Assembly: GCF_039543385.1 (NCBI RefSeq)
Contig: NZ_BAABJQ010000040.1
Coordinates: 7,579 to 71,578 of the forward strand
Direction: 5' to 3'
Length of the DNA: 64,000 nucleotides
Source: Rugosimonospora acidiphila
GTDB lineage: Bacteria > Actinomycetota > Actinomycetes > Mycobacteriales > Micromonosporaceae
Part shown: positions 8,624 through 16,851 of the stretch, in pieces
How positions within the stretch are numbered: position 1 is the stretch's first letter
Layout: every line of letters begins with the position of its first letter
Made by a program: the position numbers and the translations under genes
Notes under the pieces: model-generated
Database searches by the model: none
Seen by the model: only the letters and a program-made list of their open reading frames with translations
What the model was told of the DNA's origin: nothing

Positions 8624-8942
8624 GCACACCGGCGAGCGCGAGTTGGAGCTGCGCGAGCTGACCGCGGACAACGTCGTGCTGGTGCGCCGGCGCCTGCTGC
8701 GGGCCACCAGCTTCGAGGAGCAGATCGAGGTGGAGACCTACCTTGACACCCTCTGGAGCATCGCCGACATCGACCTGCGGCGGGCCCGGGCCCGCCGCGC
8801 GTCGTCACCGGCGGCGGTGGCACGCGTGGCCGAGATCCACCGGCTGCTGCAGACCGCGCACGACAGCGCCGCTGCCGATCAGGTCCAGGCCGCCGCCGAC
8901 GCGCTGGAGCAGGCGGCCGCACTCCTGTCCGATCGGGGCTGA
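8607..8942 (+). CDS. Small helical protein of unknown function (111 aa)
   Basis: The GTG start at 8607 lies 17 bases before the end of the Rieske gene, seven bases after GGAG, so expression is coupled to it. The sequence is charged and probably all alpha-helical (ELELRELTADNVVLVRRRLL, then EEQIEVETYLDTLW), without cysteines or membrane segments. The position beside a Rieske alpha subunit suggests an accessory or small-subunit role, but it does not resemble the cone-shaped beta subunit. No family recognised. Confidence 0.65.
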   Translation: MSTVNEHTGERELELRELTADNVVLVRRRLLRATSFEEQIEVETYLDTLWSIADIDLRRARARRASSPAAVARVAEIHRLLQTAHDSAAADQVQAAADALEQAAALLSDRG

Positions 8943-8943
8943 C

Positions 8944-9792
8944 ATGAACGACCCAACCGTAGGCCCGTCGCACGACGGCGCGGGGCCCTCCGGCAGCGCG
9001 GTGGTCATCGACGGCGTGTCCAAGCAGTTCACCGTGCACGGGCGGACCAGCCAGGCCCTCGTTGACGTGGCCCTCGACGCGCCGCGAGGAGAGATCACCA
9101 GTCTGGTCGGCCCGAGCGGCTGTGGCAAGTCGACGGTCCTCAACCTCATCGCCGGCACCATCGAGCCCGAGACGGGCTCGGTGCGGCACAACGGTGCGCC
9201 CGTCGTGGCCATCAACCACGACGTGGCGTACCTGCCGCAGGGCGATGACCTCTTTCCGTGGCGCACCGTGATGGACAACGTGGCCCTCCCGTTGGAGCTG
9301 CGGCGGGTCTCACGGGCGGCGCGCCACCGGCAGGCCAGGGAGATCCTGGCCCTCTTCGGGCTCGCCGGCCGCGAATCGTCCTACCCGGCCCAACTGTCCG
9401 GCGGCATGCGCAAGCGGGTGCAGATCGCCCGGGCGCTGCTGTCCGGTGTGGACACCCTGCTGATGGACGAGCCGTTCGGGGCGCTGGACGCCCAGCTGAA
9501 GGTCAGGATGCAGATCGACCTGCTGGAGCGCGTGCACCGGCAGACCGGCAACACCATCCTGTTCGTCACCCACGATCTGGCCGAGGCGGTGGCGCTGGGC
9601 GATCGGGTGGTGGTCTTCTCGCCGGGCCCGGGACACGTCATCCACGTAGAGAACATCGACGACCTGGGCGACCGGTCGGACCTGCTGTCCCTGACCGAGT
9701 CACCCGAGTTCCAGCGGCACGTGCGGACCCTCTGGTCCCTGGTCGCCCCGGAGCTCGTACACAGGTCCGCGGCCTCGGGAGCGACGCCATGA
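8944..9792 (+). CDS. ABC transporter ATP-binding protein (SsuB/TauB/NrtD type)
   Basis: A 282-residue importer ATPase. Walker A is GPSGCGKST, the Q loop is YLPQGDDLFPW, the signature is LSGGMRKRVQ, Walker B is LLMDEPFGALD, and the switch histidine is in FVTHDLAEA. The family partners with permeases and NMT1-type binding proteins for sulfonates, nitrate, pyrimidine precursors or aromatic acids. ATG 8944 follows the previous stop by one base, and its stop overlaps the permease start by four bases. Confidence 0.9.
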   Translation: MNDPTVGPSHDGAGPSGSAVVIDGVSKQFTVHGRTSQALVDVALDAPRGEITSLVGPSGCGKSTVLNLIAGTIEPETGSVRHNGAPVVAINHDVAYLPQGDDLFPWRTVMDNVALPLELRRVSRAARHRQAREILALFGLAGRESSYPAQLSGGMRKRVQIARALLSGVDTLLMDEPFGALDAQLKVRMQIDLLERVHRQTGNTILFVTHDLAEAVALGDRVVVFSPGPGHVIHVENIDDLGDRSDLLSLTESPEFQRHVRTLWSLVAPELVHRSAASGATP

Positions 9793-10634
9793 CCGCAACT
9801 GTCGAAGAAGTCCAGCAGGTGCCGGCGGCCGGACGCGACGCCGCCCGGCCCGGTACGGCCGTGGCGAGGTTCGTGCTGCTGCGGGTCGTACCACTGGCCA
9901 TCGTGCTCGCCCTGTGGCAGGCCGTGTCGACCTGGGCCATCAGCCCGGTGTACCTGCCGGCGCCGGTGTCCATCGCGGCGCGGGTCGGCTCGTGGTTGGC
10001 CAACGGATACCTGCTGCACAACTGCTACACGACCCTGGAGGAGACGATCTCCGGCTTCGTGCTCGGAGTCGTCGCCGGTGCGCTCGCCGGCATCGCGCTC
10101 GGGATGAGCCGATGGTGGTCCGGACTGTTGTCGCCGTACATCAACGCCCTGTACGCGCTGCCCAAGGTGGCGCTGGGACCGCTGTTCATCCTGTGGTTCG
10201 GCATCGGGCTGTCGATGAAGATCGCGATGGTCGGCATCTTCGTGTTCTTCGTCGTCTTCTACAACACCTGGCAGGGCGTCAAGGAGGTCGACGCCAAGCT
10301 GATCCAGGCCATGCGCCTGCTGCGCGCCTCCCGGCTGCAGATGGTGCTGAAGCTGATCGTCCCGTCCGCCTTGGGCTGGATCTTCGTGGGCATCCGGGTC
10401 TCCTTCCCGTTGGCGCTGGTCGGCGCGATCGTCGGCGAGCTGATCGCCTCCAACTCGGGGATCGGCTACGTCATCCTGAACGCGGCCAACACCTTCGACA
10501 CGGTCGGCCTGTTCGCCGGCCTGTTCGCCGTCATGGTGATAGCGGTCGTGTTCGACGTGGCACTGACCTATGTCTACGGCCGGTACACCCGGCGATGGGC
10601 CCTGCAGATCAAGGGCGTCACGGCCCTGAGCTGA
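9789..10634 (+). CDS. ABC transporter permease (SsuC/TauC type)
   Basis: A 281-residue integral membrane protein with about six hydrophobic segments, beginning FVLLRVVPLAIVLALWQ. The cytoplasmic coupling loop is around AMRLLRASRLQMVLKLIVPSA. The ATG overlaps the ATPase stop (ATGA), so the two subunits are translationally coupled. It forms the importer with the genes on either side. Confidence 0.9.
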   Translation: MTATVEEVQQVPAAGRDAARPGTAVARFVLLRVVPLAIVLALWQAVSTWAISPVYLPAPVSIAARVGSWLANGYLLHNCYTTLEETISGFVLGVVAGALAGIALGMSRWWSGLLSPYINALYALPKVALGPLFILWFGIGLSMKIAMVGIFVFFVVFYNTWQGVKEVDAKLIQAMRLLRASRLQMVLKLIVPSALGWIFVGIRVSFPLALVGAIVGELIASNSGIGYVILNAANTFDTVGLFAGLFAVMVIAVVFDVALTYVYGRYTRRWALQIKGVTALS

Positions 10635-10689
10635 GCCGAATCGTGGTTCGCCTTGCATTCCGACTCTTTGGCAAGTGAGGACGTGCCCA

Positions 10690-11736
10690 GTGAACGCATT
10701 GAAACGTATCCCGGCGAGACGCACGGGCGCCTGCGCGGTCGCGGCGGCCACCGTGCTGCTGGTGGCCGGCTGCGGTGGCTCGAACGATGAGTCCGGGTCA
10801 GGCAACGATGGCGGGCCGGCCAGCGTCAAGGTGGTGGTGTCGACCGCGTCCATCTCGTACGCGCCGCTGTATATCGCCGTGAAACAGGGGTTCTTCAAGG
10901 ACCAGAAGCTGACCGTCTCCATCACCACGGTCAGCGGCGGCGGTGCGACGGTGCCCGCGCTGCAGTCCGGCTCGGCGCAGTTCGGCTTCAGCTCGGTGTT
11001 CCATCAACTCGACGCCGTCCAGCAGGGACAAAAGATCGTGAGCATCGCGGCGGTCAACACCGGCGAGGGGCTGGACGTGGTCGTCTCCAAAAAAAAGGCG
11101 GCACAGCTGGGACTGAACGCGAACTCCACGCTCGCCCAGAAGGGTCAGGCGCTCAAACACCTCAAGGTCGGTGTCATCTCGACCAGCGGCGAGCCGTACT
11201 ACGTGCTGTCCGACCTGGCCAGGGCCGGCGGCGTCGACCCGTCGGAGCTGAACATGGAGGCGGTGGCCAGCAGCGCGGCGATCACCGCCATGAAGACCGG
11301 CCAGATCGACGCCATGACCATCGGCCTGCCCGTCACGACCGAGGCGATCGAGCAGGCCGGCGCGCAGATACTGGTGAGCTGCCCGGCGGGTGACCTGCCG
11401 GACCTGCACGAGGCGCCGACGGAGACCGTGCTCGCATCGGCCTCGTACGTCACGTCGCACGCCAGCGTCACGTCGCGATTCGTGAAGGCGATCGGTCAGG
11501 CCGAGGCGTACCTGAAAGCGAACTCCGACCAGGCGGCCGAGACGGTACGCACGGGCTACTTCGCCAAGGTCGACAAGCAGGTGTTCGACACCGCCTGGGC
11601 GGAGATCGCCAACGTCACCCCCGCCGAACCGACCCTGACCGCCGAGCAGTTGCAGCGCACGGTCGACTTCGTCAGCCGCGCGTCCGGCAAGAAGGTCAAG
11701 GCGACCGGCGACCAACTGTTGGGAGTGGTGAAATGA
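10690..11736 (+). CDS. ABC transporter substrate-binding lipoprotein (NMT1/SsuA family)
   Basis: A 348-residue extracytoplasmic binding protein with a basic N terminus, hydrophobic stretch and lipobox LVAGC near residue 25. The mature part begins with a Gly/Ser-rich linker and has the SsuA-like pattern YAPLYIAVKQGFFKD...GSAQFGFSSVF. GTG 10690 is preferred over GTG 10675 because of the GAGG nine bases upstream. Its stop overlaps the next start (ATGA). The ligand is unknown, and an aromatic carboxylate would fit the operon. Confidence 0.85.
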   Translation: MNALKRIPARRTGACAVAAATVLLVAGCGGSNDESGSGNDGGPASVKVVVSTASISYAPLYIAVKQGFFKDQKLTVSITTVSGGGATVPALQSGSAQFGFSSVFHQLDAVQQGQKIVSIAAVNTGEGLDVVVSKKKAAQLGLNANSTLAQKGQALKHLKVGVISTSGEPYYVLSDLARAGGVDPSELNMEAVASSAAITAMKTGQIDAMTIGLPVTTEAIEQAGAQILVSCPAGDLPDLHEAPTETVLASASYVTSHASVTSRFVKAIGQAEAYLKANSDQAAETVRTGYFAKVDKQVFDTAWAEIANVTPAEPTLTAEQLQRTVDFVSRASGKKVKATGDQLLGVVK

Positions 11737-12512
11737 GCGACGAGCAGGTCCGTGACGACGTGCGCGATGCCTGTCGCATCCTCGCCCTGTTCGGGGTGCT
11801 CAACGACGTGGTCGGACACGTCAGTGCCCGCCCCTCCGACGACGAGGTGCTGCTGAGGTGCCGCACGCCCGATGAGGAGGGGCTGTTGTTCACCCGGTCC
11901 TCGCAGGTGGCCTCGCTTGCCTTCAAGGAGGGTAGGGTCTACGGCGACCAAAATGGTCCGACCATTCCGATCGAATGGCCGATCCACGCGGCGATCTACG
12001 AGGCGCGGCCGGACATCGGCGCGGTGGTCCACGCGCATCCGCCGGGGGCGCTGATGTGTGGCCTGGCCGGCGTGGAGGTGTTGCCAATGCGGGTGTACGA
12101 CTACGCGCCGATCCGGGTGATCCTGGAAGGGGTCCCGACCTACCCCAGCGCCGCGATGATCGATCGCCCGGAGCGGGCGGAGGGCCTGGTGGCGGCGCTG
12201 GGAGACAAGCACGTCTGCCTGATGCGCGGGCACGGCATCGTGGCGACCGGGGCCACCGTGCGGGAGGCCACGATCCGGGCCATCGCCTACGAGAGCGCGG
12301 CACGCATGACCTGGCGGCTGGCCAACAGCGGCCGGGAGATCATCCACCTGTCCGCGGAGGAGATCGGCGACTCCTCGGGGAGCAGCAGCCAGGGCGACAC
12401 GGCCGCGGCCGTCCACGACGGCTGGGCCGACTGGAGCTGGCGGTACTACCGCCGACTGCTCGCGGAGCGGGACGCCGGCCGGATGGTGCCGGTCGAGAAG
12501 GGTTGGCCGTAG
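11733..12512 (+). CDS. Class II aldolase/adducin-family protein
   Basis: A 259-residue member of the zinc-dependent class II aldolase fold. Probable metal ligands are in VVHAHPPG and LMRGHGIVATG, with an acidic partner in IPIEWPIH. The family includes fuculose-phosphate aldolase and also 3,4-dihydroxyphthalate decarboxylase (PhtC), so in this operon decarboxylation of an aromatic diol acid or cleavage of a ring-fission product are both possible. The C-terminal tail (about 30 residues, WADWSWRYYRRLL) also fits PhtC-like proteins. A second copy is at 15280. Confidence 0.75.
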   Translation: MSDEQVRDDVRDACRILALFGVLNDVVGHVSARPSDDEVLLRCRTPDEEGLLFTRSSQVASLAFKEGRVYGDQNGPTIPIEWPIHAAIYEARPDIGAVVHAHPPGALMCGLAGVEVLPMRVYDYAPIRVILEGVPTYPSAAMIDRPERAEGLVAALGDKHVCLMRGHGIVATGATVREATIRAIAYESAARMTWRLANSGREIIHLSAEEIGDSSGSSSQGDTAAAVHDGWADWSWRYYRRLLAERDAGRMVPVEKGWP

Positions 12513-12588
12513 CCGGCGCGGGAGGGCGCGGGGAGAGTTCCCGCGCCCGCGACGACGGGTGCGAGTCCGACCACCAGGGAGGTTTTCG

Positions 12589-13839
12589 ATGCTCAGTGCG
12601 CACCTCAACAAGCGACTGACCGAAGTCGGGGCGGGCACGCCCATGGGCGACCTGCTCCGGCGCTACTGGCATCCGGTCGCCGGGGTCGAGCAGCTACGGC
12701 AGGCGCGGACCAAGCGCGTGCGGCTGCTCGGCGAGGACCTGGTGCTGTTCCGCGGCGGCGAGCACACCTACGGGCTGATCGCCGAGCGCTGTGAGCACCG
12801 GGGATGCTCGCTGTTCTACGGCATTCCCGGACCGGACGGGCTGCGCTGCTCCTACCACGGGTGGCTGTACTCACCCGAGGGCGCGTGCCTGGAGCAGCCG
12901 GCCGAGTCCGACCACAGCAGGTTCCGCGACCGGGTCCGCATCAACGCGTACCCGGTCCGGGAACTGGGCGGGCTGCTGTTCGCCTACCTCGGCCCGGCCC
13001 CGGCCCCGGTGCTGCCGCCGTTCGACGTCTACACCTGGCCCGGCGCCATCCGCCAGGCCGGCTACACCGTGCTGCCGGTCAACTGGCTGCAGCCCATGGA
13101 GAATTCGCTCGACCCGGTGCACTTCGAGTGGCTGCACGGGCACTACGGCAACTACGTCTACGAGCAGCAGGGCAAGCCGCCGACCTCGCAGATCGTCCGC
13201 AAGCACCTGCGCATCGGCTTCGACCAGTTCGAGTGGGGCATCATCAAGCGCCGCGTGGTCGAGGGCACCACCGAGGACGACGAGGCCTGGCGGGTGGGGC
13301 ATCCCATCGTGTTCCCGAACATCCTGCGGGTGGGCCGCAACGGCACCCACGGCTTCCAGGTGCGGGTGCCGGTGGACGACGAGAACACGCTGATCTGGTG
13401 GTACAGCTGCTTCCGCCCGTCCGGGGTGGACATCCCGCCACAGGATTCGGTACCGATCTTCGAGGTGCCTTACCAGGACGAAAATGGTGAGCTCATCCTC
13501 GACACGGTGGAGGGGCAGGACATGATGGCCTGGCTGACCCAGGGCCGCGTGGCCGACCGCACCACCGAGCATCTGGGCGCCTCGGACCGTGGCGTGGTGA
13601 TGTACCGGCAACTGCTGGTGTCCGAGATGGCGAAGGTGGCGGAGGGCAAGGACCCGATCGGAGTCATCCGCGAGCCGCCGCCGTCGGGGATCGTCGAGCT
13701 GCCGCAGGAGGAGGAGCTCTACTACCGGGGCGCGGAAGGCATCCGCGAGGACATCGAGCGCGGCCCGGGCATGCGGTACAGCCCCATCCTCGACCAGATC
13801 GTCGACCTGTACCTGCGGCAGGCGGCCGCGCATGCCTGA
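12589..13839 (+). CDS. Second Rieske oxygenase alpha subunit
   Basis: 416 residues, with GTPMGDLLRRYWHPV at the start, Rieske ligands CEHRG and CSYHGW, and an iron-site region NSLDPVHFEWLHGHYG that differs from the first enzyme (LDPVHFEWLH instead of LDSSHNYFLH). It therefore probably acts on a different substrate or position, perhaps as a monooxygenase or demethylase. ATG 12589 is preceded by GGGAGG. It lies in the middle of the operon between an aldolase-fold and a Gfo/Idh gene. Confidence 0.85.
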   Translation: MLSAHLNKRLTEVGAGTPMGDLLRRYWHPVAGVEQLRQARTKRVRLLGEDLVLFRGGEHTYGLIAERCEHRGCSLFYGIPGPDGLRCSYHGWLYSPEGACLEQPAESDHSRFRDRVRINAYPVRELGGLLFAYLGPAPAPVLPPFDVYTWPGAIRQAGYTVLPVNWLQPMENSLDPVHFEWLHGHYGNYVYEQQGKPPTSQIVRKHLRIGFDQFEWGIIKRRVVEGTTEDDEAWRVGHPIVFPNILRVGRNGTHGFQVRVPVDDENTLIWWYSCFRPSGVDIPPQDSVPIFEVPYQDENGELILDTVEGQDMMAWLTQGRVADRTTEHLGASDRGVVMYRQLLVSEMAKVAEGKDPIGVIREPPPSGIVELPQEEELYYRGAEGIREDIERGPGMRYSPILDQIVDLYLRQAAAHA

Positions 13840-13864
13840 TCGGCTCGGCCGGCGGGAACGCGTG

Positions 13865-15046
13865 ATGCGGGTGGGCATCGTCGGTCTCGGTACGGCCAGC
13901 ACCCAGATCATTCCCGAGATCGCCGACCACCCGCACCTCGAACTCGTGGCCGGCTGCGACGTGCGCCCCGCCGCGCGCGAGCAGTTCGCGAACAGGTATC
14001 ACCGTCCCGCGTACGAGACGGTGGAGCGGCTAGCGGCGGCGCCGGACGTGGACGCGGTCTACGTGGCCAGCCCCAACGCCTTCCACTGCGAGCACGTGAC
14101 CACCGTCGCCGCGCACCACAAGGAAATCATCGTAGAGAAGCCGATGGCGCTGACTCTCGCGCAGTGCGACCAGATGATCGACGCCGCGCGGCGCGCCGGG
14201 GTCCGGCTGCTCGCCGGCCACACGCACAGCTTCGACGCGCCCATCCTCAAGATGGCGGAGCTGATCGAGTCCGGTGCCATCGGCTCCGTGTACATGCTGC
14301 AGAACCTGTACTACACCGACTGGCTCTACCGGGGCCGGCTGCCGGACGAACTGGACGCGACCAAGGGCGGCGGCACCGTGTTCCGCCAGGGGCCGCACTC
14401 GGTCGACATCATCCGGCTGCTCGCCGGCCGGCCGGTGCGGTCGGTGCGGGCGGTCACCAGCTCGGTCGATCCCCGACATCCGACCGAGGGCGGGTTCATG
14501 GCCCTGCTGTCGTTCGACGGCGGGGCGGTGGCGACCATCGTGTTCAGCGGGTACGGCTACTTCGACAGCAGCGAGCTGACGTTCGGGATCGGCGAGAACG
14601 GCGATCCCCGGCCGGCCGACACGCACGCGACGTCCCGCCGTACGATCGGCGCGTTCGCCTCCGCGGAGCAGGAGGCGGCGTACAAGGATTCGATGCGGTT
14701 GGGCGGCGAGCGCGCGGGCCAGTGGCTGCGCTCGGGCCCGCCGCCCGACCCGGCCCGGCGCCGGCATCCGTTCTACGGACTGACCATTGTCAGCGGCACC
14801 GGGGGCGACCTGCGGCAGAGCCCCAACGGGCTGGTGCGCTACGACGACACCGGGGCGCACGAGATCCCGGTGCCGCGCGCCTCACTGGAGCGCGAGGCGG
14901 AGCTCGACATCCTCTACGAGGCCTGGCGGCGGGACGCACCGCTGCCGTCCCACGACGGCCGGTGGGCCAGAGCCACCCTGGAGGTCCTGCTCGCCATCCG
15001 CGAGTCCAGCCGGACCGGCGAACAGATCCCGATCACGTCGGCCTGA
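13865..15046 (+). CDS. Gfo/Idh/MocA-family oxidoreductase (dihydrodiol-dehydrogenase-like)
   Basis: A 393-residue NAD(P)-dependent dehydrogenase with Rossmann motif VGIVGLGTAS, the AVYVASPNAFH segment and the catalytic IVEKPMALT stretch. Phthalate 4,5-cis-dihydrodiol dehydrogenase (Pht4/OphB) and the ring-fission-product dehydrogenase LigC belong to this family. With Rieske dioxygenases in the same operon, oxidation of a cis-dihydrodiol is the most likely reaction. ATG 13865 follows GGCGGGAA; an ATG at 13832 inside the preceding gene is an alternative. Confidence 0.8.
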   Translation: MRVGIVGLGTASTQIIPEIADHPHLELVAGCDVRPAAREQFANRYHRPAYETVERLAAAPDVDAVYVASPNAFHCEHVTTVAAHHKEIIVEKPMALTLAQCDQMIDAARRAGVRLLAGHTHSFDAPILKMAELIESGAIGSVYMLQNLYYTDWLYRGRLPDELDATKGGGTVFRQGPHSVDIIRLLAGRPVRSVRAVTSSVDPRHPTEGGFMALLSFDGGAVATIVFSGYGYFDSSELTFGIGENGDPRPADTHATSRRTIGAFASAEQEAAYKDSMRLGGERAGQWLRSGPPPDPARRRHPFYGLTIVSGTGGDLRQSPNGLVRYDDTGAHEIPVPRASLEREAELDILYEAWRRDAPLPSHDGRWARATLEVLLAIRESSRTGEQIPITSA

Positions 15047-15091
15047 CCCGCCGCCGGCTTCGCCCCCGAGGGCGGGTGACAGGAGAACCCA

Positions 15092-15274
15092 GTGACCGAG
15101 TACCGATGGCACTGCCCCCGGTGCCGCGCGCCGATCGACGACGACCGCGGCTTCGTGGCCGAGTACTGGTCGGGCGCCTCGACCAGCTTCGTCGTGTGGT
15201 GCGCGACCTGCCAGTGGCAGGGGGAGATCGTGCTGCAGGACATCGTGACGACCTACCAGCGAGCGGAGGGCTGA
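15092..15274 (+). CDS. Small zinc-ribbon protein (60 aa)
   Basis: GTG start after AGGAGAACCC. Two CxxC pairs (CPRC at about residues 8-11 and CATC at about 37-40) are spaced as in a zinc ribbon. The centre is aromatic-rich (FVAEYWSGASTSFVVW). It could be a metal-bound scaffold or subunit for a neighbouring enzyme. No known family recognised. It is unlikely to be spurious because it has a good ribosome-binding site and lies five bases before the next start. Confidence 0.65.
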   Translation: MTEYRWHCPRCRAPIDDDRGFVAEYWSGASTSFVVWCATCQWQGEIVLQDIVTTYQRAEG

Positions 15275-15279
15275 CCGGC

Positions 15280-16035
15280 GTGGGCATGGCCGAGACGGAC
15301 AGGCAGGAACTGTACGAGCAGGTGGCGACGGCGAGCCGGATCCTTGGCACGGCCGGGCTGGCACGGGAGACCACGGGGCACGTGAGTGCCCGGGTGGGCG
15401 ACGGGCGGATGCTGCTGCGGTGCCGGCTGGAGTCGGAGCCGGGGCTGCGGTTCACCCGCACGGCCATCGCCGAGGTGGACTTCGATCCCGACCCGACCGA
15501 CCCGCCCGGCAGCATGCGCCTGCCGATCGAGCGGCACATCCACGGCCAGCTGCTGCGGCTGCGCCCGGATGCCGGCGCGGTGGTGCACGTGCACCCGTGG
15601 TCGAACTGGCTGGCCGGCATCGCCGAGATCCCGCTGCGCCCGGTGATGGGCGCCTTCGACCCCGGCGCCATGGCCATCGCGGTGAACCCACCGCCCATCT
15701 ATCCGCACAGTTGGCTCATTTCCTCGGCCGAGCGGGGCGCCCAACTGGCGGAGTTCATGGCCGGCCACGACGCGTGCGTGCTGCGCGGGCACGGCGTGGT
15801 GACGGTCGGCGCCACGGTACAGGAGGCCACCGTGCGGGCCATCCGGCTGCAGACCATAGCGGCGGCCAGCGTGGCGGCGCACCAGGCCGGCAGCGACTAT
15901 CAGGTCAGCCCCGAGGAGATCGAGGAGCTGATGCCGGTACCGGGCTCGCCCGGCGCCCGCTTCGCCGAACGCGAGGTGTGGCTGCACTACGAGCGGATGG
16001 CGGCGGCCGCCGCGGTGAAGGAGAGGTACGAGTGA
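15280..16035 (+). CDS. Second class II aldolase/adducin-family protein
   Basis: 251 residues with the same probable zinc ligands as the copy at 11733 (VVHVHPWS, VLRGHGVVTVG) and the same GHVSAR segment, but clearly diverged elsewhere. GTG 15280 is nine bases after GGAGGG; ATG 15286 is less well placed. Its end overlaps the next start (GTGA). Decarboxylase or aldolase activity is possible. Two members in one operon may act on successive intermediates. Confidence 0.75.
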   Translation: MGMAETDRQELYEQVATASRILGTAGLARETTGHVSARVGDGRMLLRCRLESEPGLRFTRTAIAEVDFDPDPTDPPGSMRLPIERHIHGQLLRLRPDAGAVVHVHPWSNWLAGIAEIPLRPVMGAFDPGAMAIAVNPPPIYPHSWLISSAERGAQLAEFMAGHDACVLRGHGVVTVGATVQEATVRAIRLQTIAAASVAAHQAGSDYQVSPEEIEELMPVPGSPGARFAEREVWLHYERMAAAAAVKERYE

Positions 16036-16802
16036 GTCAGACCGACGACGACAGGTTGTTTTCGGACGGCTATGGCTGGCGGGCCCGCATCGGGTTCCTG
16101 AGCCCGGGCGCGGTGGACGAATCCTCGTCGCGCCAGTTCTACCGGATGGCTCCGCCCGGGGTGACCATCGTGCGTACCGCCCTCGGCGTCACGGACATCA
16201 CCCCCGACCAGATCAACGAGGCGCTCAGCCGGGCGGAGGACGCGGCCCGGCGGCTGGCCCGCACCGAGCCCAACTGCATCATCCTGGGCGGTTCGCCGAC
16301 CGTGGTCGTCGGCGGGTACGGGTCGGACAACGTGCTCGTGGAGCGGATCGGGCGGGCCTCCGGGATCCAGACGAGCGCGGCCCAGTCCGCGGCGGTGGAG
16401 GCCATGCGCCTGTTGGGCATGCGGCGGATCGCAGTCGTGACACCGTTCCCCGACCCGTTTCCGGAGCTGCTGCGGGAATTCCTCGTCAAGTCCGGGTTCG
16501 AGGTGCCGGCCCTGGACAGCCTCGGCGTGGAGTACCGCAAATTGCGCATGGCGCCGTTGCGCGCCGGGTACGAGCTGGCCAGGCGCACGTTCGAGGCGGC
16601 CGGCGGGGCCGACGGCATCTACTTCGCCGGTGCGCCGTTCCCGGTGGCCGACATCATCGACCGGCTCGAGCGCGAGCTGAACACCACGGTCGTGTCGAGC
16701 ATGCAGTGCACGCTGTGGAAGGGCCTGCGGATGTCGGGCGCCACCGCCGGGGTGAAGATCGACGGGTACGGCCGGTTGCTGCGTGACCTGCTCGACGGCT
16801 GA
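16032..16802 (+). CDS. Arylmalonate decarboxylase/maleate isomerase-like protein
   Basis: A 256-residue Asp/Glu-racemase-fold protein (RIGFLSPG near residue 20). The C-terminal catalytic cysteine is present in SSMQCTLWKG. The N-terminal cysteine position reads LGGSPT, with no cysteine. Racemases and maleate isomerases need both; arylmalonate decarboxylase keeps only the second. This suggests a decarboxylase or isomerase on a dicarboxylate, but not a racemase. It is the last gene of the operon, and a convergent hairpin follows. A close paralogue is at 40806. Confidence 0.75.
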   Translation: MSQTDDDRLFSDGYGWRARIGFLSPGAVDESSSRQFYRMAPPGVTIVRTALGVTDITPDQINEALSRAEDAARRLARTEPNCIILGGSPTVVVGGYGSDNVLVERIGRASGIQTSAAQSAAVEAMRLLGMRRIAVVTPFPDPFPELLREFLVKSGFEVPALDSLGVEYRKLRMAPLRAGYELARRTFEAAGGADGIYFAGAPFPVADIIDRLERELNTTVVSSMQCTLWKGLRMSGATAGVKIDGYGRLLRDLLDG

Positions 16803-16809
16803 GGCGGCG

Positions 16810-16841
16810 GGGTCCGGGCCGCGTCCGCGCGACCCGGACCC
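16810..16841. terminator. Convergent terminator hairpin
   Basis: GGGTCCGGG (16810-16818) pairs perfectly with CCCGGACCC (16833-16841). It lies between the convergent stops at 16802 and 16852 and can serve both strands. Confidence 0.6.
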
Positions 16842-16851
16842 GGCCAACCCC

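Noticed and set aside
16032..16802. Aspartate/glutamate or hydantoin racemase
   Set aside because: The first of the two required cysteines is missing, here and in the copy at 40806.
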